From Pseudomonadota bacterium (GTDB lineage: Bacteria; Pseudomonadota; Alphaproteobacteria; Rhizobiales; Hyphomicrobiaceae): a stretch of 64,000 nucleotides of DNA. Position numbers and translations under genes: made by a program. How positions within the stretch are numbered: position 1 is the stretch's first letter; each line of letters opens with the position of its first letter. The notes under the pieces are model-generated. The model did no database searches. It was not told where the DNA came from and was given only the letters and a program-made list of their open reading frames with translations. This document shows positions 16,234-24,868 of this stretch, one piece after another. The stretch is from the NCBI GenBank assembly GCA_018242215.1, contig JAFECG010000027.1, positions 62,001 to 126,000 on the forward strand, written 5' to 3'.

Positions 16234-18141
16234 ATGAGCGGAACGCGGCGGTTGCCAGGATTCGCGGGCGGCGTCTTGATCGCCATGTCATTAGCATTTG
16301 CAGGTCCGGCTCGGTCGCAAGATTCAACTCAAACGCCCGCACCCGGGGCAAATACGGCTTCTTCTCCGCAAAACGCCACGAAGAAAGAGAGCACCGATAT
16401 TGCCACGCTCGTCAAAGACGATAACCAGTGGCCTATGGCTGCCAAAAACTACGCGAATACGCGCTTCAGTCATTTGGACGAGATCAACAAGGATAATGTC
16501 GGCCAGCTGCAGATGGCGTGGAGCTTTTCGCTGGGCGCGGCGCGTGGACAGGAAGCTGCCCCGCTCGCAGTGAACGGCACGGTCTATATCGTCGGCCCCT
16601 ATGCGGGACCGCATCCCAACCAAGTTTTCGCCCTGGATATCGCAAATGGCGATTTGAAGTGGAGCTACGCACCAAAACCTGATCCGGCGGCCCAAGGCGT
16701 CGCCTGCTGCGATGTCGTCACGCGCGGTCTTGCATATGACAAAGGCAAAATCTTTTTGAATACACTCGACGGATTTTCCGTCGCGATCGATGCAGACACC
16801 GGAAAAGAGCTTTGGCACACGAAGCTGGGCGACATCAACAAGGGCGAAACCATAACGATGGCGCCCGTCGTCGTGAAGGGGAAGGTGCTGATCGGGAACG
16901 CCGGCGGTGAGATGGGCGTCAGGGGATGGCTTGCGGCGGTTGATGAAGAAACGGGCAAGATCGTTTGGCGGGCTTATTCGACAGGGCCCGACGCAGAGGT
17001 TCTCATCGGAAACGACTATAAAGGACCTTATGACTGGTTGAACGGCAAAGATCTCGGCGTGAAGACGTGGCCGGCGGACAAATGGAAAATCGGTGGCGGC
17101 ACGGTATGGGGCTGGATCTCCTACGATCCCGATCTCAATCTTATCTATTACGGCACGTCCAATCCGGGCGCGTGGAATCATGAGCAGCGCCCTGGCGACA
17201 ATCTTTTCGGCTCGACGATTTTTGCACGCAACCCGGACACCGGGATGGCGAAGTGGGCCTATCAGCCGGATCCACACGACCTTTGGGACTACGACGAAAT
17301 CAACGAAGCCGTAGTCGTCGACCTCACGATCGATAATCAGGTTCGCAAGGTCCTGATCCATCCGGGCCGCGATGGCTTCATGTACGTCATCGATCGCACG
17401 ACGGGAAAAGTGATCTCCGCGGACGCCTATGACTACGTCAACTCGATCAAAAGCGTCGACCTGAATACAGGACGTCCTGTGCTCAACGATGCTCTCACGC
17501 CCTCGTTAGGCAAAACCGTTCGCAACGTCTGCCCAGCCGCTCCAGGCGCGAAGGACTGGCAACCATCGGCTTGGTCTCCGAAAACTAAGCTGCTCTATGT
17601 CCCACACCAACATCTCTGCATGAACTTCAAGACATCGAACGTCGGCTATATCGAAGGAACACCCTACGTCGGCGCAGACGTTGACATGTACGCCGGCCCC
17701 GGCGGTTATCGCGGCGAGTTCATGGCTTGGGATCCCGTGCAACGAAAAAAGGTCTGGTCCATAAAGGAGAAATTTCCAGTCTGGAGCGGCGCTCTGGTAA
17801 CCGCTGGTGACGTCGCGTTCTACGGAACCATGGACAGATGGTTCAAAGCCGTCGACGCGAACTCGGGCCAAGAGCTCTGGAAGTTCCGGGCCGGTTCGGG
17901 ATTTATCGGCCAGCCTGTCACGTTCTCCGGGTCCGACGGCACTCAGTACGTTGCGATCATTTCCGGTGTCGGCGGGTGGTCAGGTGCTGTTGCCGCCGCA
18001 GAGATCGACCCACGCGTTCGTAACGGCGCCCTCGGTTTCACCGGCGCAATGCAGGACTTGCCCGCGTCAACCGTCGGCGGAGCGACCCTCGACGTTTTTG
18101 CTCTTCCGAAAAACCAGAAAAAAGCTGCCTCTGCCGAGTGA
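16234..18141 (+). CDS. PQQ-dependent alcohol dehydrogenase, lanthanide-type active site
   Basis: 635 residues. ATG 16234 is chosen because AAGGAGG lies 5 nt upstream and a signal peptide follows (LIAMSLAFAGPARSQ). It has the eight-bladed quinoprotein propeller: vicinal cysteines Cys158-Cys159 (GVACCDVV), repeated W-motifs such as GRDGFMYVIDRTTGKVI, and the active site DLWDYDEINEA with catalytic Asp352 and Asp354 two residues on. In methanol dehydrogenases the second Asp marks lanthanide-dependent (XoxF, PedH-like) enzymes, whereas calcium enzymes have Ala there. Substrate cannot be read off. Genes around it supply cytochromes, a XoxJ-like protein and an oxidase. Confidence 0.88.
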   Translation: MSGTRRLPGFAGGVLIAMSLAFAGPARSQDSTQTPAPGANTASSPQNATKKESTDIATLVKDDNQWPMAAKNYANTRFSHLDEINKDNVGQLQMAWSFSLGAARGQEAAPLAVNGTVYIVGPYAGPHPNQVFALDIANGDLKWSYAPKPDPAAQGVACCDVVTRGLAYDKGKIFLNTLDGFSVAIDADTGKELWHTKLGDINKGETITMAPVVVKGKVLIGNAGGEMGVRGWLAAVDEETGKIVWRAYSTGPDAEVLIGNDYKGPYDWLNGKDLGVKTWPADKWKIGGGTVWGWISYDPDLNLIYYGTSNPGAWNHEQRPGDNLFGSTIFARNPDTGMAKWAYQPDPHDLWDYDEINEAVVVDLTIDNQVRKVLIHPGRDGFMYVIDRTTGKVISADAYDYVNSIKSVDLNTGRPVLNDALTPSLGKTVRNVCPAAPGAKDWQPSAWSPKTKLLYVPHQHLCMNFKTSNVGYIEGTPYVGADVDMYAGPGGYRGEFMAWDPVQRKKVWSIKEKFPVWSGALVTAGDVAFYGTMDRWFKAVDANSGQELWKFRAGSGFIGQPVTFSGSDGTQYVAIISGVGGWSGAVAAAEIDPRVRNGALGFTGAMQDLPASTVGGATLDVFALPKNQKKAASAE

Positions 18142-18172
18142 TGTTTAGATGCTCCCCTAAGGAGATTGATGA

Positions 18173-18808
18173 ATGCGCCCTCAAAAGCCCATGAACGTGA
18201 CAATCGGCGCTGGCTTGATGCTGCTGGTGACGCTGTTCTCCGCGCAAGCCTTTGGACAGGACAAGGCCAACGCCGATACGAATAATCCGGAGCCGCCTCC
18301 GCCAACCGATTCATCCAATGCCGGTACGGAGATATCGCCGGCGCAGTTGCTCAAGGTTCCTGTCAGCGGACTGACGCCGGGCGCCGTTCAAGCGCGGCCG
18401 AAACTCAATCCTCCGCCAGCCGACGAAAAAGCCGCCCAACGCGGCATGGACGATTTTGCAAGTTTCAACTGCGTCGGATGTCATATGGGAAATGGTGGCG
18501 GAGGCATGGGGCCAGCCCTTAGCAACCACGCTTTCATCTACGGATCGTCACCAGAAAATATCTTCCTCTCGATCTATCAGGGGCGGCCCAATGGAATGCC
18601 GGCCTGGGGCACCGTTCTTCCCGAAGATGCGATCTGGGATCTCGTTGCCTACATCAAAAACTTGAGTGACGCGCCTGTCTCTCAATGGGGTACGACAACC
18701 TCCAGCACCTCGCCCGCCATCGAACAGGTGCCCTCGGAAATAAAAGCCGTCCCCAACCCGTGGCAGTACACGCAAAAATTCGCCGACGGCCAAAAACCAC
18801 AAGAGTAG
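18173..18808 (+). CDS. Periplasmic c-type cytochrome of the quinoprotein operon
   Basis: 211 residues; signal peptide (LMLLVTLFSAQAFGQD), a proline/serine-rich linker, then one haem site CVGCH in FASFNCVGCHMGNGGGGMGP. Methionine ligand candidates lie in GRPNGMPAWG. The pattern RPNGMPAWGTVLPEDAIWDL with VAYIKNLS is that of cytochromes next to XoxF/ExaA-type dehydrogenases (cytochrome cL/XoxG-like role), although overall similarity to XoxG cannot be judged here. Position directly after the dehydrogenase and before the oxidase genes supports a bridging electron carrier. Confidence 0.85.
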   Translation: MRPQKPMNVTIGAGLMLLVTLFSAQAFGQDKANADTNNPEPPPPTDSSNAGTEISPAQLLKVPVSGLTPGAVQARPKLNPPPADEKAAQRGMDDFASFNCVGCHMGNGGGGMGPALSNHAFIYGSSPENIFLSIYQGRPNGMPAWGTVLPEDAIWDLVAYIKNLSDAPVSQWGTTTSSTSPAIEQVPSEIKAVPNPWQYTQKFADGQKPQE

Positions 18809-18838
18809 CCACTCTGCCGCGAAGGAGATGCAAAGCTC

Positions 18839-19894
18839 ATGTGGCCGGAATTACGAGCGGGGTTGAGCGGCTGGCTGGGTCCGCGCCGCACGATCTGGCT
18901 GATCGGAACATTCCTGGTGCAGCTTTATTCCGTTCCTGCACGAGCGAACGCGCCACTGAATTATCTCGTCGGAGCCGGCCCGCGAAACGTGTCGACGCTG
19001 ACATGGGGCGTTCTGATCATATCGATCATCGTGGTTGTCGTCATCACGGGCCTTCTTTTCTTCGCGACACTGAAGTCGTGGAATCGTCCCGCTTCGCCCA
19101 TATGGAAAGATCGCGAGCTGGTTCCACGCGCCACTAATCCCGTAGCCGTCGTCTACGCCGGATTGATTCTTTCGACCGCGGTCCTTCTTGGGGTGACGAT
19201 CTGGACGATGATGACGCTCGCGGATGTCGCCGCTCCGCCGTCGAAGCCGACCGTCAGTATCGAAGTGACCGGACACGAGTGGTGGTGGGAGATCAGGTAC
19301 CTCAACAGCGACCCCTCTCAGATCTTCACCACCGCAAACGAAATTCACATTCCGGTCGGCGAGCCGGTTGCCGTCCATCTGCAAAGCGCGGACGTCATTC
19401 ATTCGTTCTGGGTTCCCGCTCTCTCGGGAAAGACCGATCTCATTCCTGGTCAGATCAACAAAACATGGATTCTCGCAGATCGGGCTGGAACCTTCCGCGG
19501 GCAATGCGCGGAATATTGCGGTCTGCAGCACGCGCACATGGGCCTGAAGGTAATAGCGACGTCGAAGGCCGATTTCGAAGCTTGGCGAAAGAATCAGCTT
19601 CAGAGCGAGTCGGAGAAATCGATCGGGAGCGCCGGCCAAAATGTTTTCATGCAGAAATGTGCCGTTTGCCACACCGTCCGCGGAACGCGCGCCGGTGGGC
19701 GAGTTGGTCCAGACCTTACCCATCTGATGACCCGCACCACAATCGCCGCCGGAACTCTTCCAAACCGTCCGGGATATTTGTCGGGCTGGATCGCCGATCC
19801 GCAGCACGTGAAGCCCGGCAGTAAAATGCCGCGATTACAGATCGACGGACAGCAACTTGCGGAAGTGAGAACTTACCTCGAAGCGCTCAATTGA
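18839..19894 (+). CDS. ctaC: Cytochrome c oxidase subunit II with fused cytochrome c domain (caa3/CoxM type)
   Basis: 351 residues. Two transmembrane helices near the N-terminus (GVLIISIIVVVVITGLLFF and VVYAGLILSTAVLLGVTIW) precede a cupredoxin domain with the CuA site: aromatic WWWEIRY, HSFWVPALSG and GQCAEYCGLQHAHMGL. After KADFEAWRK a cytochrome c domain is fused, with haem site CAVCH and the ligand region PGSKMPRLQ. Subunit II with a C-terminal haem c is the caa3 arrangement and also that of Bradyrhizobium CoxM. It accepts electrons directly from soluble cytochromes such as the two encoded upstream. Confidence 0.93.
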   Translation: MWPELRAGLSGWLGPRRTIWLIGTFLVQLYSVPARANAPLNYLVGAGPRNVSTLTWGVLIISIIVVVVITGLLFFATLKSWNRPASPIWKDRELVPRATNPVAVVYAGLILSTAVLLGVTIWTMMTLADVAAPPSKPTVSIEVTGHEWWWEIRYLNSDPSQIFTTANEIHIPVGEPVAVHLQSADVIHSFWVPALSGKTDLIPGQINKTWILADRAGTFRGQCAEYCGLQHAHMGLKVIATSKADFEAWRKNQLQSESEKSIGSAGQNVFMQKCAVCHTVRGTRAGGRVGPDLTHLMTRTTIAAGTLPNRPGYLSGWIADPQHVKPGSKMPRLQIDGQQLAEVRTYLEALN

Positions 19895-19897
19895 GGA

Positions 19898-21850
19898 ATG
19901 CTCGTGACAGAGATCGAATATGACCGGGTACCGAAGGTCGCTGAAGCCAGCGGCAGACCGGAACTGTCGGCGCGTTTGCGGTCCTTTTGGGAATCCAAGC
20001 CCGGCCTTTATGGCTGGCTTGCGACAGTCGATCATAAGACGCTCGGCATTCGCTACATCGTTACTGCCTTCGTTTTTCTCGGGCTTGGTGGCATCGAAGC
20101 GCTCATCATGCGCATTCAGCTCGCGCAGCCCAATGAGCACGTCCTGACGCCCGAGGAATATAATCAGCTCTTCACGATGCACGGGATCACGATGATCCTA
20201 TGGTACGCCCTCCCGATATTGACGGGTTTCAGCGTTTACCTGCAGCCGCTCCTGCTGGGCTGCCGGGACATGGCGCTCCCTCGTCTGAATGCATTCACCT
20301 ACTGGGTCTTCCTATTCTCCGGCATTTTTCTCTATACGAGCTTCCTGATCGGTGCCGCACCCGATGCAGGCTGGTTCAATTATGTGCCTCTCGCATCGAT
20401 CGAGCAGGACCCCGGACCCAATATCGACTTCTACGCTATGGCGAACATCTTTCTCGGGATCTCGACGACGCTCGGCGGCGTGAACTTCATTGTGACGATC
20501 CTCCGGTTTCGCGCGCCAGGAATGTCCATCAACCGACTACCGATCATGAGCTGGGGTACACTGACGATTTCCGTTGCAAGCGTCCTATCGATCCCTGCGG
20601 TCAGCCTGGCCTTTTTTCTGCTCTGGATGGACCGCCATTTCGGCACGCACTTCTTTGATCCCGCGACCGGTGGGCAACCTCTGCTGTGGCAACACTTGTT
20701 CTGGCTCTGGGGACATCCCTGGGTCTACATCATAGTGTTGCCCGCGCTTAGTATGGTCTCGCAGGCGCTTCCCGTTTGCTGCCGTCGGCCGCTCGTCGGC
20801 TATTCGCTGGTCGCTCTCGCAACCGTCCTGACGATGGTTCTCGGTTTCGGCGTGTGGCTTCATCACATGTTCGCGACGGGGCTACCGACGATGGCACTGG
20901 CGTTCTTCAGCGCCGTCTCTCTCGTCATCGCGATCCCGAGTGCGGTTTCCCTCTTCGCTTGGCTGGCCACCATCTGGACCGGCCGGCCCGACTTCACGAC
21001 CGCATTCTATTTTTTTGCGGGATTTATCATCGTCTTTGTCATTGGCGGCGTTTCCGGCTTCATGACTGCTTCGGTTCCCGTCGATTGGCAGCTCACCGAC
21101 ACGTATTTCGTGGTGGCACATATTCATTATGTGCTGATCGGCTGGAACCTCTTCGCCGTTCTGGGGGCCCTTTATCACTGGTTCCCGAAAATGAGCGGCC
21201 GCATGCTCGACGAAACGCTCGGCAAGATCAGCTTCTGGTTTGTATTTATTGGGTTCAACGTCGGCTTCTTCCCGATGCACATCTCGGGCCTGCTCGGAAT
21301 GCCCAGGCGCATCTACACGTATTCGCCCGAGATGGGATGGAGCACTCTGAACCTCATCACCTCGATCGGCTCTTTCGTTCTGGCGATTGGCCTTCTCATC
21401 ACGCTTGTGAATGTCGTGAGAAGCCTGCGCGTCGGTCGGATCGCCGGCCCCAACCCCTGGGATGCGGACACCTTGGAATGGTCCACGTCGTCGCCACCGC
21501 CGCCGTATAATTTCGCGGTCATTCCGACGGTCGCGAGCCGCAGCCCGCTGTGGGAGGCTCGGCTAGGCGAACCGCAAAGATCACAACCCGAGCGCGGATT
21601 CGTGCTGGACCACGGCAAGGAAACGCTCGGCACCACGATGCTGGATGCCGTTCCCGACGTGATCGTAAAGATGCCAGAGGATAGCCTTGTACCGTTACTG
21701 CTGTCGCTGGCTCTTGCTGCTCTCTTCACGACGATGATGCTCGAGGCGTGGTGGTGGCTCGCCGCCTCGGCCATAGCGATCCTTGTCATTACTGTGGCAT
21801 GGCTCTGGCCAAGACAAAGCCTCGGCGAAATCGAAGGGTCGACGCCATGA
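19898..21850 (+). CDS. ctaD: Haem-copper oxidase subunit I, CoxN-like, lacking key proton-channel residues
   Basis: 650 residues with 12 core helices plus two extra C-terminal ones (LVPLLLSLALAALFTTMMLE, WWLAASAIAILVITVAWLWP). Haem and CuB ligands are present: HGITMILWY, WGHPWVY (His273, Tyr277), WLHHMFATG and VVAHIHYVLIG. Two residues normally used for proton uptake differ. The Glu of HPEVY (D-channel end) is Trp275, and the Lys of PTGxKxFSW (K-channel) is Ser351 in PSAVSLFAW. The D-channel entrance DMAxPRxN is kept (DMALPRLN). Subunit order II-I-III-small subunit with a cytochrome-fused subunit II suggests the CoxMNOP group of alternative oxidases. The reading is good for oxygen reduction; proton pumping is doubtful. 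Confidence 0.93.
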   Translation: MLVTEIEYDRVPKVAEASGRPELSARLRSFWESKPGLYGWLATVDHKTLGIRYIVTAFVFLGLGGIEALIMRIQLAQPNEHVLTPEEYNQLFTMHGITMILWYALPILTGFSVYLQPLLLGCRDMALPRLNAFTYWVFLFSGIFLYTSFLIGAAPDAGWFNYVPLASIEQDPGPNIDFYAMANIFLGISTTLGGVNFIVTILRFRAPGMSINRLPIMSWGTLTISVASVLSIPAVSLAFFLLWMDRHFGTHFFDPATGGQPLLWQHLFWLWGHPWVYIIVLPALSMVSQALPVCCRRPLVGYSLVALATVLTMVLGFGVWLHHMFATGLPTMALAFFSAVSLVIAIPSAVSLFAWLATIWTGRPDFTTAFYFFAGFIIVFVIGGVSGFMTASVPVDWQLTDTYFVVAHIHYVLIGWNLFAVLGALYHWFPKMSGRMLDETLGKISFWFVFIGFNVGFFPMHISGLLGMPRRIYTYSPEMGWSTLNLITSIGSFVLAIGLLITLVNVVRSLRVGRIAGPNPWDADTLEWSTSSPPPPYNFAVIPTVASRSPLWEARLGEPQRSQPERGFVLDHGKETLGTTMLDAVPDVIVKMPEDSLVPLLLSLALAALFTTMMLEAWWWLAASAIAILVITVAWLWPRQSLGEIEGSTP

Positions 21851-22458
21851 GCTTGGTCGAAGAAGTCCAGCCGCGTCGGCTGCCGGTCGGTAGCGTTGGC
21901 CATCACGCGACAGGCTGGTGGGCAATGCTCTGTGGGATCGTCACAGAGGGAGCGTTATTCGGGTACCTCCTGTTCAGCTACTATTACAGCGCCATGCAAC
22001 CGCATACGGAGCTCTGGCCCCCGGAGCTTCCGCACCTATCCCTGGCGCTACCCAATACGATCGTGCTTCTGGTGAGCAGTGGCGCAATCTGGTTCGGCGA
22101 ACGGGGCGCCAAACGCGGCAACGCGAGCGAAGAACTGCTTGGCACCGCTGCTGCGATCATCTTGGGCATTATCTTCGTCACCGTTCAATTCTTCGAATGG
22201 CATAATAAGCCGTTTTCAATCCAATCCAGCGCCTATGGCTCCCTTTATTTCACGATAACGGGCTTCCACATGGCTCACGTGATGGTCGGGCTTCTGATTC
22301 TGCTTGCCATCCTGATCTGGTGTTGGCGCGGCTACTTCGGGCCTCACCGTCACGCTTATGTGTCGATCGCAGCGATCTATTGGCATTTCATCGACATTGT
22401 CTGGCTCGCCGTGTTCTTCACCATCTACGTCACCCCCTATTTGACCGGTCGATCATGA
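21847..22458 (+). CDS. ctaE: Cytochrome c oxidase subunit III
   Basis: 203 residues; ATG 21847 overlaps the subunit I stop (ATGA), a translationally coupled start. Five hydrophobic helices are visible, with family features GWWAMLCGIVTEGALFGYLL, TVQFFEWHNKPF, SLYFTITGFHMAHVMVGL and YWHFIDIVWLAVFFTIYV. The length is that of the short five-helix form of subunit III. It carries no metal and stabilises the subunit I/II core. Confidence 0.93.
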   Translation: MSLVEEVQPRRLPVGSVGHHATGWWAMLCGIVTEGALFGYLLFSYYYSAMQPHTELWPPELPHLSLALPNTIVLLVSSGAIWFGERGAKRGNASEELLGTAAAIILGIIFVTVQFFEWHNKPFSIQSSAYGSLYFTITGFHMAHVMVGLLILLAILIWCWRGYFGPHRHAYVSIAAIYWHFIDIVWLAVFFTIYVTPYLTGRS

Positions 22459-22880
22459 AAGAATCTCGCCCCGACCCCATTCGGCGTTCTCCGGCCTTCT
22501 TCAACAGTTCGGTCTTCCTCGCCTTTATCCTGGCCGCCGGACCACTTGCTTGGTCGCTCGACTTGCTTGTGAAGTTCGTTCTGGCAAGCAATGCCTGCGA
22601 GAATCCAAGTCGTGCAAACGAATGGATCTTCGATCCTTCATCGTTCACCATCATCGACATCGTCGCGATTGCCGTCACGGCATTGGCGACGTGGCAGGCC
22701 TACCAGACCTGGAATGCCACGACGACACGACAGCCCGGCCATTTCCATACCGTCACGGAGGTTGGCGAAGGACGGCAGCATTTCCTGGCGCTTTGGGGGA
22801 TGATGATCGGAGCAATGTTTTTGAGCGCGATCGTCTTCAGTTTCATCGTGAATTTGGCCATACCGCCATGCACATCATAG
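22455..22880 (+). CDS. Small membrane protein of oxidase operon (CoxP-like position)
   Basis: 141 residues, start ATG 22455 overlapping the subunit III stop by 4 nt. Three hydrophobic segments: FFNSSVFLAFILAAGPLAWS, IIDIVAIAVTALATWQAY, and MMIGAMFLSAIVFSFIVNLA. A loop with His-rich GHFHTVTEVGEGRQHF lies between the last two. It occupies the place of coxP, the fourth subunit gene of coxMNOP operons. A structural or assembly role in the oxidase is inferred from position only. Confidence 0.75.
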   Translation: MKESRPDPIRRSPAFFNSSVFLAFILAAGPLAWSLDLLVKFVLASNACENPSRANEWIFDPSSFTIIDIVAIAVTALATWQAYQTWNATTTRQPGHFHTVTEVGEGRQHFLALWGMMIGAMFLSAIVFSFIVNLAIPPCTS

Positions 22881-23323
22881 TCAAACTGAAAGACCGCATT
22901 TCAAGACGCACCGCACGGTCCGTGAGACGTCCGGCTTCGCGCCGCCGCTTTGCGTTCAACGTCCTTCAAAGCGTGGCGGTTCTTTCAATTGCGGCCCTCG
23001 CTGCGGGCTGCGATCAAAGTGGGGTAGCGGCCAGCGCGAACGGAGGCGATCCCAGAAACGGCGCCCGCCTTATTGGAAAATTCGGATGCGGAACGTGCCA
23101 TACCATCCCTGGCATTGCCGATGCGGATGGTTTGATCGGACCGCCCCTCAATGCGATTGGCCGCCGCGGCTATCTCGCGGGCAAGCTCCAAAACACGCCG
23201 GACAACATGGCCCAATGGCTGCGAGATCCGCAAGCCATCGTGCCTGGAAACGTCATGCCCAACATGGGCGTCAACCCCAAACAAGCTCGCGATATCACCG
23301 CCTACCTCTATACGCTCCGATAA
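22868..23323 (+). CDS. Membrane-anchored (lipoprotein) c-type cytochrome
   Basis: 151 residues; start at ATG 22868 overlaps the preceding gene by 13 nt. A basic N-terminus is followed by VLQSVAVLSIAALAAGC, whose Cys in AAGC fits a lipobox. The haem site is CGTCH in IGKFGCGTCHTIPGI. A methionine ligand is likely in PGNVMPNMG. The end, KQARDITAYLYTLR, is typical of small cytochromes c of oxidase complexes. A lipid anchor would hold it near the oxidase. Confidence 0.88.
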   Translation: MHIIVKLKDRISRRTARSVRRPASRRRFAFNVLQSVAVLSIAALAAGCDQSGVAASANGGDPRNGARLIGKFGCGTCHTIPGIADADGLIGPPLNAIGRRGYLAGKLQNTPDNMAQWLRDPQAIVPGNVMPNMGVNPKQARDITAYLYTLR

Positions 23324-23341
23324 AAAGTCTGCGAGGTCACC

Positions 23342-24160
23342 GTGCCGACATCAACCTCTCCGCACTTTTGTGCTGCTTTGTGCATGGGCTTGTCGCTCCT
23401 GATCAATCCGCCTATCCCGGCGTCAGCGCGTGAGCTACGCGTCTGCGCGGATCAGAACAATTTACCGTTTTCGAAGGAAGATGGCTCCGGATTTGAAAAT
23501 CGCATCGCGTCTATTGTCGCCGACGAGATGGGCGCGCAGGTGCAGTACGTATGGCATGCGCAGAGGCGCGGATTTATTCGGACGACGCTCAACGCGGGGC
23601 TTTGTGATGTCGTTATGGGCATTCCTTCTGGGCTTCATATGTTGAAGACGACGAGGCCCTATTATCGTTCGAGCTACGCATTCGTCCGACGTGCCGATGC
23701 GCAGCCGATCTCATCCTTCGACGATCCGCTACTCCATACCTTGCGAATCGGCGTGCAGCTCATTGGCAATGATGGCGTGAATACGCCTCCGGTTCATGAC
23801 CTGACGAGACGAGGGATCGTCAATAACGTGCACGGCTTTATGGTGCAGAACGATTATTCCACGAAGGCGCCCCAGGCTCCCATCGTGGACGCAGTCGCAA
23901 AAGGCGATATCGATGTCGGAATTGTTTGGGGCCCGACAGCTGGCTATTTCGCGAAAAATGAGCCTGTCGCCCTCAAGGTTGTTCCGATCCTTCTCGATCC
24001 TTCCGCTGTTGACCTTTCGCTGACGTATGACATTTCAATGGGCGTGCGAAAGGACGACATCGGGCTGGTGAACGACCTCAATCGCGCCATTTCCAAACGG
24101 CGATCTCAGATCGATTCCGTTCTCGATGCGTACGGAGTTCCTCGTGTCGAAACCAACTGA
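23342..24160 (+). CDS. xoxJ: XoxJ/MxaJ-like quinoprotein-associated periplasmic binding protein
   Basis: 272 residues from GTG 23342, with an exported N-terminus. The fold is that of solute-binding proteins: RELRVCADQNNLPFSKEDG, FENRIASIVADEMG, LNAGLCDVVMGIPSG, TRPYYRSSYAFV and DVGIVWGPTAGYFA. This pattern is the MoxJ/MxaJ family (quinoprotein dehydrogenase-associated binding protein, TIGR03871). Such proteins are thought to assist activation of the PQQ dehydrogenase. Its presence in the same operon strengthens the assignment of the dehydrogenase to the XoxF-type group. Confidence 0.85.
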   Translation: MPTSTSPHFCAALCMGLSLLINPPIPASARELRVCADQNNLPFSKEDGSGFENRIASIVADEMGAQVQYVWHAQRRGFIRTTLNAGLCDVVMGIPSGLHMLKTTRPYYRSSYAFVRRADAQPISSFDDPLLHTLRIGVQLIGNDGVNTPPVHDLTRRGIVNNVHGFMVQNDYSTKAPQAPIVDAVAKGDIDVGIVWGPTAGYFAKNEPVALKVVPILLDPSAVDLSLTYDISMGVRKDDIGLVNDLNRAISKRRSQIDSVLDAYGVPRVETN

Positions 24161-24211
24161 TGCCGAAGCAGGCGTTCGCATTCTGAATAGAGCTGAAGCT
24201 TCGAACAAGCT

Positions 24212-24868
24212 ATGAAGCTAAGGTCCGCCGAGTGGCTGTCGCCAATACGAACGACGCAACCTGCCACATTGGTGCGCGCGGCTCCTGCACGCGTCATCGT
24301 GGCGATGCTGGCGATCATCACGATGGCCATGGTCGTTCGAGTTGCGTGGGATCCGAGCCTCAATGATCCGCCGCGGATAGGTGCGCGATTGGATCCGCAG
24401 ATTTCCTTGATAGACCAGAACGGCCACCCCTTCACCAACGCGGAATTCGGCAGCAAGCCACGCCTCTTACTTTTCGGCTACACGTCATGCCCAGACATTT
24501 GTCCGACGAGTCTTGCAGCTTTGTCGGAAAACATAAGCGAGCTCGGCCCGGACGCGAAAAAATTGGATTTCGTTTTCGTTACGGTCGACCCTCAGCGGGA
24601 TACACCGGCGCGTCTCAAAAGCTATCTTTCGGCGTTTTCGCCGCGCCTCATCGGGCTCACCGGAAAACCTGGAGCACTCTCGAAAGCGCTCGATGGATAT
24701 CACGTCTTTCGTGCGCGTCGCCACGGTTCGAACGGAGACTATTCGGTCGACCACGCCTCCACGGCTTTCCTGATATCCGGAGATGGACATTTGCGGGAGA
24801 CGGTCAAGGAAGACGAACTCGGGACAAAAGTGGCCCTAGCTAAAATCAGACATCTTCTCTCGAGCTAG
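24212..24868 (+). CDS. SCO1/SenC family copper chaperone
   Basis: 218 residues with an N-terminal membrane helix (VIVAMLAIITMAMVVRVAW) and a periplasmic thioredoxin-fold domain. The copper-binding CxxxC is CPDIC in LLFGYTSCPDICPTSL, and the distal His is in YSVDHASTAFLI. The block FVFVTVDPQRDTPARLK is diagnostic. Sco proteins deliver copper to the CuA site, here of the oxidase encoded upstream. The 3' end overlaps the opposing ctaG by 23 nt. Confidence 0.93.
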   Translation: MKLRSAEWLSPIRTTQPATLVRAAPARVIVAMLAIITMAMVVRVAWDPSLNDPPRIGARLDPQISLIDQNGHPFTNAEFGSKPRLLLFGYTSCPDICPTSLAALSENISELGPDAKKLDFVFVTVDPQRDTPARLKSYLSAFSPRLIGLTGKPGALSKALDGYHVFRARRHGSNGDYSVDHASTAFLISGDGHLRETVKEDELGTKVALAKIRHLLSS

